Of a stretch of 64,000 nt of DNA, positions 1 to 9,690 are shown in pieces (the stretch's first letter is position 1; the number at the start of each line of letters is the position of its first letter). The notes beneath the pieces were generated by a model. That model worked only from the letters and a program-made list of their open reading frames with translations, had not been told where the DNA came from and ran no database searches. A program made the position numbers and the translations under genes. Source of the DNA: Pedobacter cryoconitis (lineage in GTDB: Bacteria > Bacteroidota > Bacteroidia > Sphingobacteriales > Sphingobacteriaceae); assembly GCF_014200595.1 (NCBI RefSeq), contig NZ_JACHCG010000005.1, forward strand, positions 186,001 to 250,000, given 5' to 3'.

Positions 1-70
1 AGCTAAATGATTATTTGAAGAAATAACAGGAAACATTCAACTCTGCTTACTGTTATACTATAAATATCAT

Positions 71-1258
71 ATGTATAAATTAATACTCTTATTGCTGATG
101 ACACCATTGCTTACTTTAGCGCAACAAGTGGACGATGAAACGCGCTATTTAAACAGCAAAAATGAAGTTACGACTACAAAAAGCGAGTTTAAATGCATTA
201 AAAACAAGGACTTATCCAGAGAACGTATTAATTGTTATGATTGTGAAAATGCACAACATCAGCTTGTGAAACAGCTCTCTGTTAATTTTCAGATCCCAGA
301 TGTCATTAAACAAGGGGCCAACCCGGTTTATTTTGGCCATACAAATCATACTGAATATCTGGTCGGCGATCTTAAATCCGGAAAACCCTACAATGGTTTT
401 TTCAAAGAAAAAAGATCGGGTTCCGAATGGGTAGTCTACAATTATTATCAGCAGGGCGTATTGGTACAGCAATGGTACAATGATTTATTTAATAAGATCC
501 TTGCAGAAGATCATCAGGAGTTTTCTGAGGTAAAGCTGGATGCTAAAAATACCTTTATCAACGGCAAACTTGATACTGGAATAGAAATTATTCCCGTTGA
601 CATGAAGCAACAACGCGCAATGGCTGAGCTGATCCGTACCGTTAAAAATACAAAAACAGTTTTATTCAGAGTGCTTATTTTTGCAGAGAATACTGGCATT
701 CTTTTGAAAGTCAGTCCTGTTGCACAGGGGTATCTGCTGGAAGATTTCGGGAGGAATAGCTTGAAGATAACTTTTACTCCGGAAGGCCGGAAAATAGAAA
801 CCATAGCTCCCGAAAAAAAATCAGGAAAAGTAACCGAATACAGCTATTATAATTTTTCGGATCGTAATAAAATCGATAAAAACCGCCCTTATTCCTATTT
901 TCAGAAAAACAATAAGCTGTATATAGAACAGGCAAAATCCGTACAGCAAGAACCTAAAGATCATGATCGGGAAAACAGCCGGATGTTACAGCGGTTATCC
1001 TTAAGTTTATATGATACCACTCCGCTGGAAACCGCAGACATGATCGCGTTTTTACAGGAGCGTAATGAAGTAAAGAATTATATGGGCCATTGTGAGCTTT
1101 ATGAAGGCAAATTAGAAGGCTTTGTCTACAAGCCGGGTGATACTGAAGGAACGTACACCATGGAGCTGTACAGCCAGGGGAAACCCGAGCCGGCAAAAGT
1201 CTCTGCAAAAAACAAAACGCTGCGGGAGCTTGCAGCAATCCTGAAAGCACAATATTAA
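71..1258 (+). CDS. Secreted protein of unknown function
   Basis: A 395-residue protein with a typical signal peptide (hydrophobic LILLLLMTPLLTLA, cleavage near residue 18), so it is probably periplasmic or surface exposed. Three cysteines lie close together at residues 42, 55 and 58. Residues about 90-135 contain G-x-x-x-x-G-F-F-K-E/Y-N-Y-Y-x-x-G patterns that faintly recall MORN-type beta repeats, and a similar stretch recurs near residues 340-375. I do not recognise a family. It converges on SusCD pair 1 and shares a bidirectional terminator with it. The ATG at 71 is the first methionine and is directly followed by the signal peptide. Confidence 0.75.
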   Translation: MYKLILLLLMTPLLTLAQQVDDETRYLNSKNEVTTTKSEFKCIKNKDLSRERINCYDCENAQHQLVKQLSVNFQIPDVIKQGANPVYFGHTNHTEYLVGDLKSGKPYNGFFKEKRSGSEWVVYNYYQQGVLVQQWYNDLFNKILAEDHQEFSEVKLDAKNTFINGKLDTGIEIIPVDMKQQRAMAELIRTVKNTKTVLFRVLIFAENTGILLKVSPVAQGYLLEDFGRNSLKITFTPEGRKIETIAPEKKSGKVTEYSYYNFSDRNKIDKNRPYSYFQKNNKLYIEQAKSVQQEPKDHDRENSRMLQRLSLSLYDTTPLETADMIAFLQERNEVKNYMGHCELYEGKLEGFVYKPGDTEGTYTMELYSQGKPEPAKVSAKNKTLRELAAILKAQY

Positions 1259-1271
1259 ATTTCTGCCAAAT

Positions 1272-1307
1272 AAAAAGCGGCTATTCCCAAAAGAATAGCC
1301 GCTTTTT
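1272..1307. terminator. Bidirectional terminator between converging genes
   Basis: A perfect 15-bp stem (AAAAAGCGGCTATTC, 1272-1286, pairing with 1293-1307) closes a 6-base loop. It has a T run on the plus strand and an A run (T run on minus) on the other side, so it can end both the upstream plus-strand gene and the SusD gene that stops at 1323. Confidence 0.9.
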
Positions 1308-1322
1308 TAATTTTAAATATGA

Positions 1323-2810
1323 TTATGGATTCTGTCCACCTGGACCAATCGCTGGATTAGCATTGATTTCAGATTGTGGGATATACCATTGCCATTTTGG
1401 ATCACCAGCAACCTCACTTAAGGTTTGTGCCAGCTCATTGGTATGGTTAGAATTAGTTCTGTCCAATGCAGAGTTCAGACGTTTAAGATCCGTAAAACGG
1501 AATCCCTCACCCCATAACTCAGCACGGCGCTGAATTAAGATCTCATTGATCAAAGCCTCACCAGTATTGGTTGACAATACATATTTAGGGTCTCTGTTCA
1601 CAGCCAATTTATACAATGCTGCTTGCGCAAGACCATTTTGTCCGGTTCTGGCCAAAGCTTCTGCTTCAATCAGGTACATTTCACCAGCACGCATATGCGC
1701 CACATCACCTATACTAGTAGCTCCTGGTGCAAGAAACTTTCTGTTCATGTATGGTTTTCTCACTCCACTTGGTGGAACTGGGAAAGTCTTATCTGCACCT
1801 GTCGGATCCCATAATGTTTTTCTTACATCAGTTGCAGCGATTTTATCATACAATAATTTGTTAATCGCTTTAGGGTTTGTTCTGATGTTAGAAGAGTTAT
1901 AATTCGCAGACATATAAGCGAAGAAAGAAGAGAAATAAGAAGTCTGATCTTCAACTTGTTTACTTCCCCAGATCCACTCTTGGTTTGCACTATTATTAAA
2001 ACCGCTTTTGTATTCATCATTAGTCATTAAGCTGCTTGCTGCTCTTGCTTCTACAGCATTCGAGGCTGCAACAGTCCATAAACCTTGAGTTAATGCAACT
2101 CTTGCTTTGATACCTTTTGCAACTCTTAAATCAAAGTGACTTTTATTTGCTCTTGCTGAACTTGTAGTAAAAAGAGCAATAGCCGCATCAATGTCTTTAT
2201 TGATTTGTGTATAAACACCTTCAACTGTACCTCTTGGTTTTGCAGTAACATCAGTAGCTAATGCGATTGGCACACCTGGTTGTGTATTGTTTCCAGCTGC
2301 ATCATAACGCTTCGAATAAATTTGAACCAACAGGAAATGTGCCCATGCTCTGTAAGTTAATGCTTCGGCCATAATTGCATCTTTCGTTGCCTGTTCGCCT
2401 TCAACACCGTTTACTTTAGCAATGATCTGATTCGCATTTGCAATAATCGTATAATAGAATTTATACGCATATTTATCCGTTGTACTGGAAGCGTTTCTAT
2501 GGTCATTCCATTTGTACGTGTTATTGTACCAGCCATTACCAGCAGTAGTCATTACTAAATCTTCTCCAAGCATGTCCAGGTTGATCTTCATACCTGATTC
2601 TCCACCCTGATCCTGGTTAGCATCATCAAATTGTCTGTACAACATCCTGTGAATACCGTTTAGAGCAGCCATTGCATTGTCTGTAGTTTTAAATACAGCT
2701 GCATCATCCGCCTTATCTGTTGGATTTGTATCCAAAAAAGACTTTTTACATGATGCAAAAGTCAATGCAATCAATAAAAAAGGAAGGAATTTATATTTTA
2801 TATTTTTCAT
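1323..2810 (-). CDS. SusD/RagB-family outer-membrane lipoprotein (pair 1)
   Basis: A surface substrate-binding lipoprotein that caps its SusC partner and captures glycan or other oligomers. The signal peptide ends in a lipobox (TFASC, Cys21) followed by KKSFLDTNP, the usual mature start of SusD proteins. The 495 residues match the family. The C-terminus has R-R-A-E-L-W-G-E-G-F-R-F-x-D-L-K-R and the family ending IPQSEINANPAIGP. It starts 13 bases downstream of the SusC gene, so the two are one operon. No glycosidase or other enzyme follows, so the substrate cannot be read from the locus. Confidence 0.95.
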   Translation of the reverse strand: MKNIKYKFLPFLLIALTFASCKKSFLDTNPTDKADDAAVFKTTDNAMAALNGIHRMLYRQFDDANQDQGGESGMKINLDMLGEDLVMTTAGNGWYNNTYKWNDHRNASSTTDKYAYKFYYTIIANANQIIAKVNGVEGEQATKDAIMAEALTYRAWAHFLLVQIYSKRYDAAGNNTQPGVPIALATDVTAKPRGTVEGVYTQINKDIDAAIALFTTSSARANKSHFDLRVAKGIKARVALTQGLWTVAASNAVEARAASSLMTNDEYKSGFNNSANQEWIWGSKQVEDQTSYFSSFFAYMSANYNSSNIRTNPKAINKLLYDKIAATDVRKTLWDPTGADKTFPVPPSGVRKPYMNRKFLAPGATSIGDVAHMRAGEMYLIEAEALARTGQNGLAQAALYKLAVNRDPKYVLSTNTGEALINEILIQRRAELWGEGFRFTDLKRLNSALDRTNSNHTNELAQTLSEVAGDPKWQWYIPQSEINANPAIGPGGQNP

Positions 2811-2823
2811 TTCTGCTATTTAA

Positions 2824-5800
2824 TTAAAATGCAACATTTAGTCCCAATGTAATTGTACGTGTTGGTGAATAACCAGCCGACGTAGTTCCATTATAAGAAT
2901 AACTTGGATCTAAACCTTTACGTTTAGACAATAAGAATAAGTTCTCTCCACCAACATATACTCTTGCATTTTTAAGGTCTGCTTTAGCAATTAATGCTTT
3001 TGGCAGGTTATAAGAAAGAGTAGCTGATCTGAAAGCCAGGTAAGACGCATCAATTAACCAGCGATCTGAAGCAGCATTATTGAAAGCAGACTGACCAACA
3101 TCTAAACGAGGAACATCAGTAATATCTCCCGGGTTTTTCCAGGCATTTAATGCATCAACATGTAATGCACCACCATATCTGCTATAGCCCATTAAACCTG
3201 CATATGCAGAATCATAAACTTTACCGCCAACCTGGTAGTTCACCATGAAAGAGAACTGGAATTCTTTGTAAGTAAATGTATTGGTAATACTACCTGCAAA
3301 TTTAGGAATAGCAGTACCTGCATAACCATACTCAGCATTATTAGGATTAGTCGTATAATCTACACCATCAATAGTTCTGCTTTGTGCAGGATTACCAACA
3401 GGGATATTTTTATCTCTTACATACAATGAAACACCATCCGAAGGATCTACACCTCTCCATTTTCTCAACCAGAAATCATATCTTGAATGACCAACTTCTA
3501 ATTTTGTAACTCCATCAATAATTGTTGGTGTTTCTTCTGGTAATTTCGTCACACTGTTTTTAACCGCAGTCCAGTTAATATTAGCAGCCCATTGGAAGTT
3601 TTTTCCTTTGATAATGTCTCCGCCAATTTCAATCTCAAGGCCTTTGTTATACATACTTCCAATGTTTCTTGCAACAGTTGGAACACCATTAGAAACTGGA
3701 AGTGGAACATTAAATAACAAATTATCTGATCTTCTGTCAAATACCTCAAAAGTACCACGTAACCTGTTTTTGAACAAACCATATTCTAATGCAATGTCAG
3801 TAGAATAGTTAGTTTCCCATTTCAATTTGCGTGTTTCTAAAGTGTTTAAAGCTAATCCACCTTCTTTGTTATTGTTGTAGTTTAAGTTGTAATAAGATTT
3901 ATAGTTATAATAGATATCATTTCCATCAGCATCAAGTATTCTATCATTACCAACAGAACCATATGATGTACGTAATTTCAGGTAATCTACCCAAGGTGTA
4001 CTTTTCATAAAGTTTTCAGCAGTAATTAACCAGGAAGCTCCTACTGAAAAGAAGTTACCCCATCTTGACTCTGGTGAGAATTTAGAAGAACCATCACGTC
4101 TGTAAGACCCGTTCAGGAAATACTTACCATCATAGTTATAATTTACTCTTGTGAAGTAAGATTCCAGGTTATAAAGGTTTTTAAAAGCATTCAGATCACT
4201 TGTAGTTGTAAAGTTGATCAGCTCTGTATTCCCGTCTAAAACCTGACCATTTCTTGATCCTGTGATGTAGTTATATTGATACTGGTAAGTTTCATGACCC
4301 AAAAGGACATCAAAATTACTTTTCTCAACAGTCTTATTGTAATTTAAAACCTGAGTTGAAGTAAATGATGTTGTTCTTGAATTCGTATTAGACGCTCTGC
4401 CTCCAGGTGCTCCGTCACCAATTATTTTATTGTCATAAGAGTTCGCAGTATAGTTTGAAACGTCTACATTCAGCTTTTGAGTGAATTTAAAGTCTTTAAG
4501 GAAAGTAATTTCTCCGTAAGTTCTTGCACTCAGTGCGTTAATTTTCGTTAAATCCTGGTTTAATAACGTTTCTTGTACAACGTGTCTTCCACCACTTGCG
4601 CCCGCAGGACGAAGTGCGCCCTGATCATATATCTTATCACCATTACTATCAGTTACAAAAGCTCCTGAAGCATCATGCATATATACTGGATAAATCGGGC
4701 CAATATTACGTGCAAAATAGAATACGTTGTTATAACTTGTTCCACCAGTGGTTCCCTGAGAATTTAAAGTCATACCACTCGCTCTATTTGACTTAGTCAG
4801 GTTTCCTGAAACATTTAAGCCTGTTTTAAACCACTTTAATGGGTTTGCATTCACACTCACACGACCAGTAATTCTGTTATAATCTGAACGCTGGATATAT
4901 CCTTTATCATCAAGATAACCTAATGACATTACATAATCTGCTTTTTCAGAAGCACCACTGTAGTTAATATTCGCATCAGTTCTTTTACCAACACGTTTTA
5001 GTGGCTCTACCCAGTCAAAATCATCATATAATAGTTTTGCATTTGGATTAAGCAAACCATCAGTACCTACAACAGCACCATCAGCAACATTGAAAGGGTT
5101 ATAGCCTAATGCACCTTTAATCGATGAAGAAGCTTTTGCTCTTGCATCAGCATCAGACATTCCTTTTCCACTTTGTGGATATACCAGGTTGTTTTTATAA
5201 GCCTGCCATGCTAAAGGATAGTATTGAGCAGCATTAACTCTGTCATACTCAGAAACACCTCTTGAACTTACACCCTGAGTAATGTTTACGCCTAACTGAT
5301 CATTACCTTTTCTACCTTTGACGGTAGTTACGATAACAACACCGTTTGCTGCACGAGATCCGTACAATGCAGATGCAGAAGCATCTTTTAAGATCGAAAT
5401 ATCCTGAATATCATTCACGTTCAGGTTCGAAAGATCTCCATCATATGGAGCACCATCTACTACGTATAATGGTGTGTTTGAAGCGTTAATCGAGCCAAAA
5501 CCACGGATACGAATTGATCCGGAAGCACCTGGCTGTCCACTACCAGAACTTGACATTACACCAGCAGAAGCTCCGGATAAAGCACTGTTAACATTAGTTA
5601 ACGGTCTTAATTCAAGTTCTTTCTTGCTAATTTGTGCCACTGAACCAGTAATAGATTCTTTTTTTGCAGTTCCATAGGCAACGTTAATGACTACTTCACT
5701 TAATGACTGAGCATCTTCGCTCAATGAAGCATTGATTACAGTTTTTGCGCCAACTGTCTGCTCTGTTGTGGTATAGCCGATTGCTGAAAAAACAATCACA

Positions 5801-6009
5801 TCTGTTGGGGTAACCGGGCCTATTGCATAAGCACCATTTCCATCTGTTTGGGCACCTGTAGTTTTTCCTTTAATTTTTACAGATACTCCTGGAATCGGAA
5901 GGCCATCTCCTTTTCCTGTAACTTTACCTTTTATTGTTGTGTTTTGAGCAAATGCAGAACTTATGCATAGCAAACTCAGCACAATAAAATTGAGTAGTTT
6001 TCTTTTCAT
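2824..6009 (-). CDS. SusC/RagA-family TonB-dependent transporter (pair 1)
   Basis: An outer-membrane importer of 1061 residues. Signal peptide to about residue 22; a CarboxypepD_reg-like beta domain about 25-110 (IKGKVTGKGDGLPIPGVSV); a TonB-box-like region EVVINVAYG near 105-115; a plug domain with the SusC signature LYVVDGAPYDGD and SALYGSRAANGVVIVTT at about 170-230; then the 22-strand barrel ending in an aromatic residue (LGLNVAF). There is no N-terminal STN domain and no anti-sigma gene nearby, so ECF-sigma coupling is not suggested. It is the first gene of an operon with the SusD gene. Substrate unknown. Confidence 0.96.
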   Translation of the reverse strand: MKRKLLNFIVLSLLCISSAFAQNTTIKGKVTGKGDGLPIPGVSVKIKGKTTGAQTDGNGAYAIGPVTPTDVIVFSAIGYTTTEQTVGAKTVINASLSEDAQSLSEVVINVAYGTAKKESITGSVAQISKKELELRPLTNVNSALSGASAGVMSSSGSGQPGASGSIRIRGFGSINASNTPLYVVDGAPYDGDLSNLNVNDIQDISILKDASASALYGSRAANGVVIVTTVKGRKGNDQLGVNITQGVSSRGVSEYDRVNAAQYYPLAWQAYKNNLVYPQSGKGMSDADARAKASSSIKGALGYNPFNVADGAVVGTDGLLNPNAKLLYDDFDWVEPLKRVGKRTDANINYSGASEKADYVMSLGYLDDKGYIQRSDYNRITGRVSVNANPLKWFKTGLNVSGNLTKSNRASGMTLNSQGTTGGTSYNNVFYFARNIGPIYPVYMHDASGAFVTDSNGDKIYDQGALRPAGASGGRHVVQETLLNQDLTKINALSARTYGEITFLKDFKFTQKLNVDVSNYTANSYDNKIIGDGAPGGRASNTNSRTTSFTSTQVLNYNKTVEKSNFDVLLGHETYQYQYNYITGSRNGQVLDGNTELINFTTTSDLNAFKNLYNLESYFTRVNYNYDGKYFLNGSYRRDGSSKFSPESRWGNFFSVGASWLITAENFMKSTPWVDYLKLRTSYGSVGNDRILDADGNDIYYNYKSYYNLNYNNNKEGGLALNTLETRKLKWETNYSTDIALEYGLFKNRLRGTFEVFDRRSDNLLFNVPLPVSNGVPTVARNIGSMYNKGLEIEIGGDIIKGKNFQWAANINWTAVKNSVTKLPEETPTIIDGVTKLEVGHSRYDFWLRKWRGVDPSDGVSLYVRDKNIPVGNPAQSRTIDGVDYTTNPNNAEYGYAGTAIPKFAGSITNTFTYKEFQFSFMVNYQVGGKVYDSAYAGLMGYSRYGGALHVDALNAWKNPGDITDVPRLDVGQSAFNNAASDRWLIDASYLAFRSATLSYNLPKALIAKADLKNARVYVGGENLFLLSKRKGLDPSYSYNGTTSAGYSPTRTITLGLNVAF

Positions 6010-6022
6010 TTAGAATAAGTAA

Positions 6023-6057
6023 GGTTAATTAATTGTTATTTGGGGTACAATATGTAC
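6023..6057 (-). promoter_or_regulatory. Probable promoter of SusCD pair 1
   Basis: On the minus strand a CATATTGT element lies about 38 bases before the SusC start, followed by CAATTAATTAACC. The same layout, a TATATTrG box followed by TTAATTAAC, precedes SusC pair 2 and SusC pair 4. The box is a one- or two-mismatch version of the Bacteroidota -7 element TAnnTTTG. The assignment is inference from this comparison. Confidence 0.4.
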
Positions 6058-6256
6058 AATAAATTCTACTTATAGGAACTGTTAGCGGAAAAAGACAGGT
6101 GTTTAGCTTATTTACATATTATTTTTATTTAACAGAAAACAATTCCACTTAAAGTGGTTGAATAAAATTGAAAAATCATTTTAGTGGAGAAATAAACCTG
6201 ATATTTTTGCCAGATCCTGCAAGAGTCTTCAGATTTTTATTGAATACGGTTTTCCC

Positions 6257-6264
6257 TATCTTTG
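6257..6264 (+). promoter_or_regulatory. Candidate -7 element for the kinase-regulator genes
   Basis: TATCTTTG is an exact match to the Bacteroidota -7 consensus TAnnTTTG. No good -33 element sits at the usual 19-21 base distance, though TTG occurs at 6240-6242. It would give a leader of roughly 160 bases before the kinase start. Confidence 0.35.
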
Positions 6265-6313
6265 AATCGCTTGTCAAAGATCTTACAGGATAAATACTAC
6301 TGAGCGATTCAAA
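6261..6313. repeat. Perfect 11-bp inverted repeat, candidate operator or leader hairpin
   Basis: TTTGAATCGCT (6261-6271) is repeated in inverted form as AGCGATTCAAA (6303-6313) with 31 bases between. The left arm overlaps the last four bases of the candidate -7 element, so it could be a binding site of a dimeric regulator or form a stem in the 5' leader. Confidence 0.55.
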
Positions 6314-6431
6314 AGAACGTTTCAGCCTGATAAATATAAAGTTCGGTCAATAAGATCTTTGCATGAACAGCCACGAGACTAGCTTTACAGCTTATTACCT
6401 GTTTTGCTGATCAATACCTACCTATGAAGCT

Positions 6432-7541
6432 ATGGCCAAGAATACTAAAGAAATAAGTGAACGCGCTTTTTATCCAAACTTCAGGTTTTTCATTTTACCT
6501 GTCGTTTTTTTCTGTTTCTATACTTTCATTTACCTGCTCAATCCTTACGATCCGTTCTGGAATGTTTATTTTGAACAGAATATATATACTTTGCTTACAG
6601 AGTGGCTGGGGGTAATGGTCGTTTGTTTTCTGATTACTGAATCCAGTCTGCTGATAGCCCGATGGCTGGACCGGCATATTCCATGGATTGAGTCTCCATT
6701 GTTGCGCTTTGTTTGCCAGTTTTTCTTACAGATTATCAGTGCGGGTGTAGTGATCAGTCTGCTGCTTTACATTGATAACCTGGTCTATCCCCATTATGAT
6801 ACTTATTCACAAAGTGACAAAACATTTAGCTGGCAGGTTTGCCTGGTGAGTATTATCATCAGCACTTTAATCAGTGCAATTTACACAGCCGATTTTTTTC
6901 TGCGCAAATGGAAAATGTCAATGCTCGAAACATCAGCATTAGAACTTAAAGCTTATGATTTGAACCAGGTGGCTATGCAGGCTGAACTTCAATCATTGAA
7001 GGCACAGCTTGACCCTCATTTTATGTTTAATAACTTCAGCACTTTATCAAGTCTGATAGCTGAAAACCCCGATTCTGCGCTTCTTTTCCTGGATAATCTG
7101 TCCAAAGTATATCGTTACATGATCATTAACCTGAGCAAAGATATTATCTCATTAAGGGATGAAATCAGGTTTATCAACTCTTATATTTACCTGATCAAAA
7201 TAAGGGTATCTGATAACCTTCAAATTAACATAGATATTCCTGAAGACTACGAAATTAAAGGAGTGCCGCCAATCACCCTACAATTACTGATAGAAAATGC
7301 GATTAAACATAATGTGGCCTCCCGTTCACGGCCATTGCATATAAATATCTGTATCAATGAAGAAGGCTGGCTTGAGGTTTCAAACAATTTGCAGCTGGTC
7401 AACTTTCATATCCCATCCACACGGGTTGGATTAAAGAATATTATCAGCCGTTACCGGTTGTTATCAGAAGCCTGTCCGCAGATCGTCGAGAATGATAACA
7501 CATTTATAGTCAAACTACCCTTATTAGAAATAACTGAATAA
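6432..7541 (+). CDS. LytS/YehU-type sensor histidine kinase
   Basis: A 369-residue membrane sensor kinase of the His_kinase (PF06580) type. Four transmembrane helices span about residues 18-37, 55-76, 93-115 and 135-157. The phospho-acceptor region LKAQLDPHFMFNN places the histidine at 196. The N box is LLIENAIKHN at 286-294, followed by a short ATP-binding region with V-G-L-K-N-I. There is no extracytoplasmic sensing domain, so the signal is probably membrane-borne. It is followed 6 bases later by its LytTR response regulator; the two are certainly one operon. It may control the efflux genes next to it, but that is inference from position. Confidence 0.93.
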   Translation: MAKNTKEISERAFYPNFRFFILPVVFFCFYTFIYLLNPYDPFWNVYFEQNIYTLLTEWLGVMVVCFLITESSLLIARWLDRHIPWIESPLLRFVCQFFLQIISAGVVISLLLYIDNLVYPHYDTYSQSDKTFSWQVCLVSIIISTLISAIYTADFFLRKWKMSMLETSALELKAYDLNQVAMQAELQSLKAQLDPHFMFNNFSTLSSLIAENPDSALLFLDNLSKVYRYMIINLSKDIISLRDEIRFINSYIYLIKIRVSDNLQINIDIPEDYEIKGVPPITLQLLIENAIKHNVASRSRPLHINICINEEGWLEVSNNLQLVNFHIPSTRVGLKNIISRYRLLSEACPQIVENDNTFIVKLPLLEITE

Positions 7542-7547
7542 CAGAAG

Positions 7548-8306
7548 ATGAATGTACTGATCATAGAGGATGAAAAATTGAATGCCATACGTTTGCAAAA
7601 GATATTGCTTGAAATAGATAGCCATACCGAGATTGTTGCAACGCTGGATACGATTGCCGATAGTGTACAATGGCTGCGCTCAAATCCACATCCGAACCTG
7701 ATATTGATGGATGTCCGCCTTGCAGACGGCATTTGTTTTGAGATCTTTACCCAGGTTGAGATTACTGTTCCGGTTATTTTTACGACCGCCTATGATGAAT
7801 ACGCCTTACGCGCTTTTAAAGTAAACAGCATAGATTACCTTTTAAAACCAATTGATATTGATGAATTAAAAGGCAGTATTTCTAAATTTAAACAACAGCA
7901 TACGCAGAAAATATCTCCCGGAACAATTGAAGAAGTTGTCGCCATTATAAAAAAACAAAACCCGAATTATCGTTCCCGTTTTCTAATTCCATATCGTGAT
8001 GGTTACAAGACCATTATGGTTCCCGATATCGCTTATTTTTATTCTGAAAACAAGATCACGAATATCGTTACCCGCGATGCAAAAGAGCAGGCCGTGTCTT
8101 ACACAATGGATGAGCTTGAAGAGCAGCTGGACCCGGCAATATTTTTCCGCGCAAACCGGCAATACCTGATCAATATCAAAAGCCTGGAGAGTATCCACAA
8201 TTATTTCAATGGAAAATTAAAGCTTGTCCTGGTTCCTGCGGCCGCAGCAGATATTCATATCAGTAAGGAAAAGGCAAGCCAGTTTAAAAGGTGGCTCGAT
8301 AGCTGA
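7548..8306 (+). CDS. LytTR-family response regulator
   Basis: A 252-residue DNA-binding response regulator. The receiver domain (about 1-120) has the acidic pair E7-D8, the phosphorylated aspartate D55 in LILMDVRLAD, T80 in FTTAYD and the conserved lysine in DYLLKPID. The LytTR domain fills about 150-250, with R-A-N-R-Q-Y-L-I-N near 203-211. It is translated directly after the kinase gene. Proteins of this kind bind direct repeats near promoters; no clear pair of such repeats was identified in front of the efflux genes. Confidence 0.94.
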   Translation: MNVLIIEDEKLNAIRLQKILLEIDSHTEIVATLDTIADSVQWLRSNPHPNLILMDVRLADGICFEIFTQVEITVPVIFTTAYDEYALRAFKVNSIDYLLKPIDIDELKGSISKFKQQHTQKISPGTIEEVVAIIKKQNPNYRSRFLIPYRDGYKTIMVPDIAYFYSENKITNIVTRDAKEQAVSYTMDELEEQLDPAIFFRANRQYLINIKSLESIHNYFNGKLKLVLVPAAAADIHISKEKASQFKRWLDS

Positions 8307-8462
8307 TTCAGTTGGGCTGAGGGTTGTTTCATCTGCCAATAAAGCGTCCTCAGTTATTTCTTCTCCCTCATTTGGTGACATAAGTCATAAAATTGCATCG
8401 TTGTAATCTGTATTTCATTAAGCAATATGGGTTCACGCAATTTATGCAAATCCTATCACCAC

Positions 8463-9638
8463 ATGAAAGTTGAAAACAAATCTCTTCTATTGAGAAGACC
8501 GGGCCTTTTATTCTGTTCAGCACTGCTACTTACTACTTTATTCAGTTGCCGCTCTGCCAACGAAAGTGCCGGTGCTCAGGAAGCTCCACCCACAATTCCG
8601 GTTATGACGCTGAATCAATCGGCAGCAACGACTACTAAAGATTATACAGGTACCCTTGAAGGAAAAGTAAATGTTGAAATCAGACCTCAGGTAGAGGGTT
8701 ATCTCGACAAAGTTTATGTTGACGAAGGTGCATTTGTGCAGGCAGGTGAGCTGCTATTTAAAATTAATGATCAGCCTTATACGCAGCAACTCAATAATGC
8801 CATTGCCGTTATGCATGCCGCAGAAGCCGCACTAAGCAACACACAGCTGGAGGTAGATAAAGTAATTCCACTGGTTAAAAGCAACGTAGTCTCTGCCATA
8901 CAACTCAAAACAGTACAAGCAGCTCATAATGTAGCAAAAGCGAACCTTGAACAGGCTAAAGCGGCAGTAGCATCAGCAAAGATCAATCTTGGATTCACAA
9001 AGATTAAAGCTCCTGTGAGTGGTTTCATTGGCAGAATTCCGCGCAGACTGGGTAGTTTAGTTGGAAGAAATGATCAGCAGCCCCTAACCACGCTTTCGGA
9101 TGTACACGAGATCTATGCTTACTTTTCTATTGGTGAAAGCGATTTTATCAATTTCAAAGCACAGTTTCCAGGTAAAACACTGACAGAAAAAATAAAGCAG
9201 ATCCCGCCAGTTTCCTTACTCCTTGCCGACAATACGATTTACACTCATCAGGGGCGTATCAATATGGTAGACGGGCAATTTGACAAAAACACAGGATCTA
9301 TCATGCTCAGGGCAACCTTTCCTAATGCAGATGGCTTATTACGGGCAGGAAATACTGGAAAAATCAGAATTGATCAGCTTCATAAAAGCTCTTTACTCGT
9401 ACCTCAGGCCTCTACATTGGAACTTCAGAATAAAGTGTTTGTCTACAAACTTGCAGACAGCAATAAACTCAGCAGAGTAATGATTGACATCGATGGTAAA
9501 AGCGGTACAGACTATATCATTAAAGGTGGCTTAAAGCCTGGAGACAAGATCGTATCCATGGGACTTGACCGTCTACATGAGGGAATGGTCATTTCTCCGG
9601 GATCTTCATCAGCTGCTGCAAAAGCCGGTAAACAATAA
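8463..9638 (+). CDS. RND efflux periplasmic adaptor lipoprotein (MFP/HlyD)
   Basis: The membrane-fusion subunit of a tripartite efflux pump. A frame opens at 8427, but the ATG at 8463 is preferred because it is directly followed by a lipoprotein signal (lipobox LFSC, Cys29 from this start). From there the protein has 391 residues. The lipoyl/barrel-sandwich halves flank an alpha hairpin (about 90-160) with many A-x-x-A heptads; the hallmark KIKAPVSGFIGR follows, then the beta-barrel and membrane-proximal domains. It lies 120 bases after the regulator and 52 before the pump gene. Substrates of such pumps are typically drugs, dyes or detergents and cannot be specified here. Confidence 0.94.
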   Translation: MKVENKSLLLRRPGLLFCSALLLTTLFSCRSANESAGAQEAPPTIPVMTLNQSAATTTKDYTGTLEGKVNVEIRPQVEGYLDKVYVDEGAFVQAGELLFKINDQPYTQQLNNAIAVMHAAEAALSNTQLEVDKVIPLVKSNVVSAIQLKTVQAAHNVAKANLEQAKAAVASAKINLGFTKIKAPVSGFIGRIPRRLGSLVGRNDQQPLTTLSDVHEIYAYFSIGESDFINFKAQFPGKTLTEKIKQIPPVSLLLADNTIYTHQGRINMVDGQFDKNTGSIMLRATFPNADGLLRAGNTGKIRIDQLHKSSLLVPQASTLELQNKVFVYKLADSNKLSRVMIDIDGKSGTDYIIKGGLKPGDKIVSMGLDRLHEGMVISPGSSSAAAKAGKQ

Positions 9639-9649
9639 TATTAACATTA

Positions 9650-9672
9650 GCCAGGCAGTTGATCTGTCTGGC
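9650..9672 (+). other. Hairpin between adaptor and pump genes
   Basis: GCCAGGCAG (9650-9658) can pair with CTGTCTGGC (9664-9672) with one G-U pair and a 5-base loop. There is no T run, so this is not an ordinary terminator. It may stabilise or attenuate the message between the two genes. Confidence 0.4.
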
Positions 9673-9690
9673 ATCATCACACAATGAATC

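Larger units (their letters stand above)
6010..6431. other. Divergent spacer between SusC 1 and the histidine kinase
   Basis: This 422-base AT-rich stretch has no convincing gene. It holds the SusC promoter at its left, a plus-strand TATCTTTG promoter box (6257-6264) and an 11-bp inverted repeat that starts inside that box. A 15-codon reading frame begins with ATG at 6363, two bases after a GATCTTTG sequence; it may be a leader peptide or chance. Confidence 0.5.

Noticed and set aside
8224..8406. Possible small gene at the end of the LytTR regulator
   Set aside because: It overlaps the regulator in another frame and shows no family likeness or signal.
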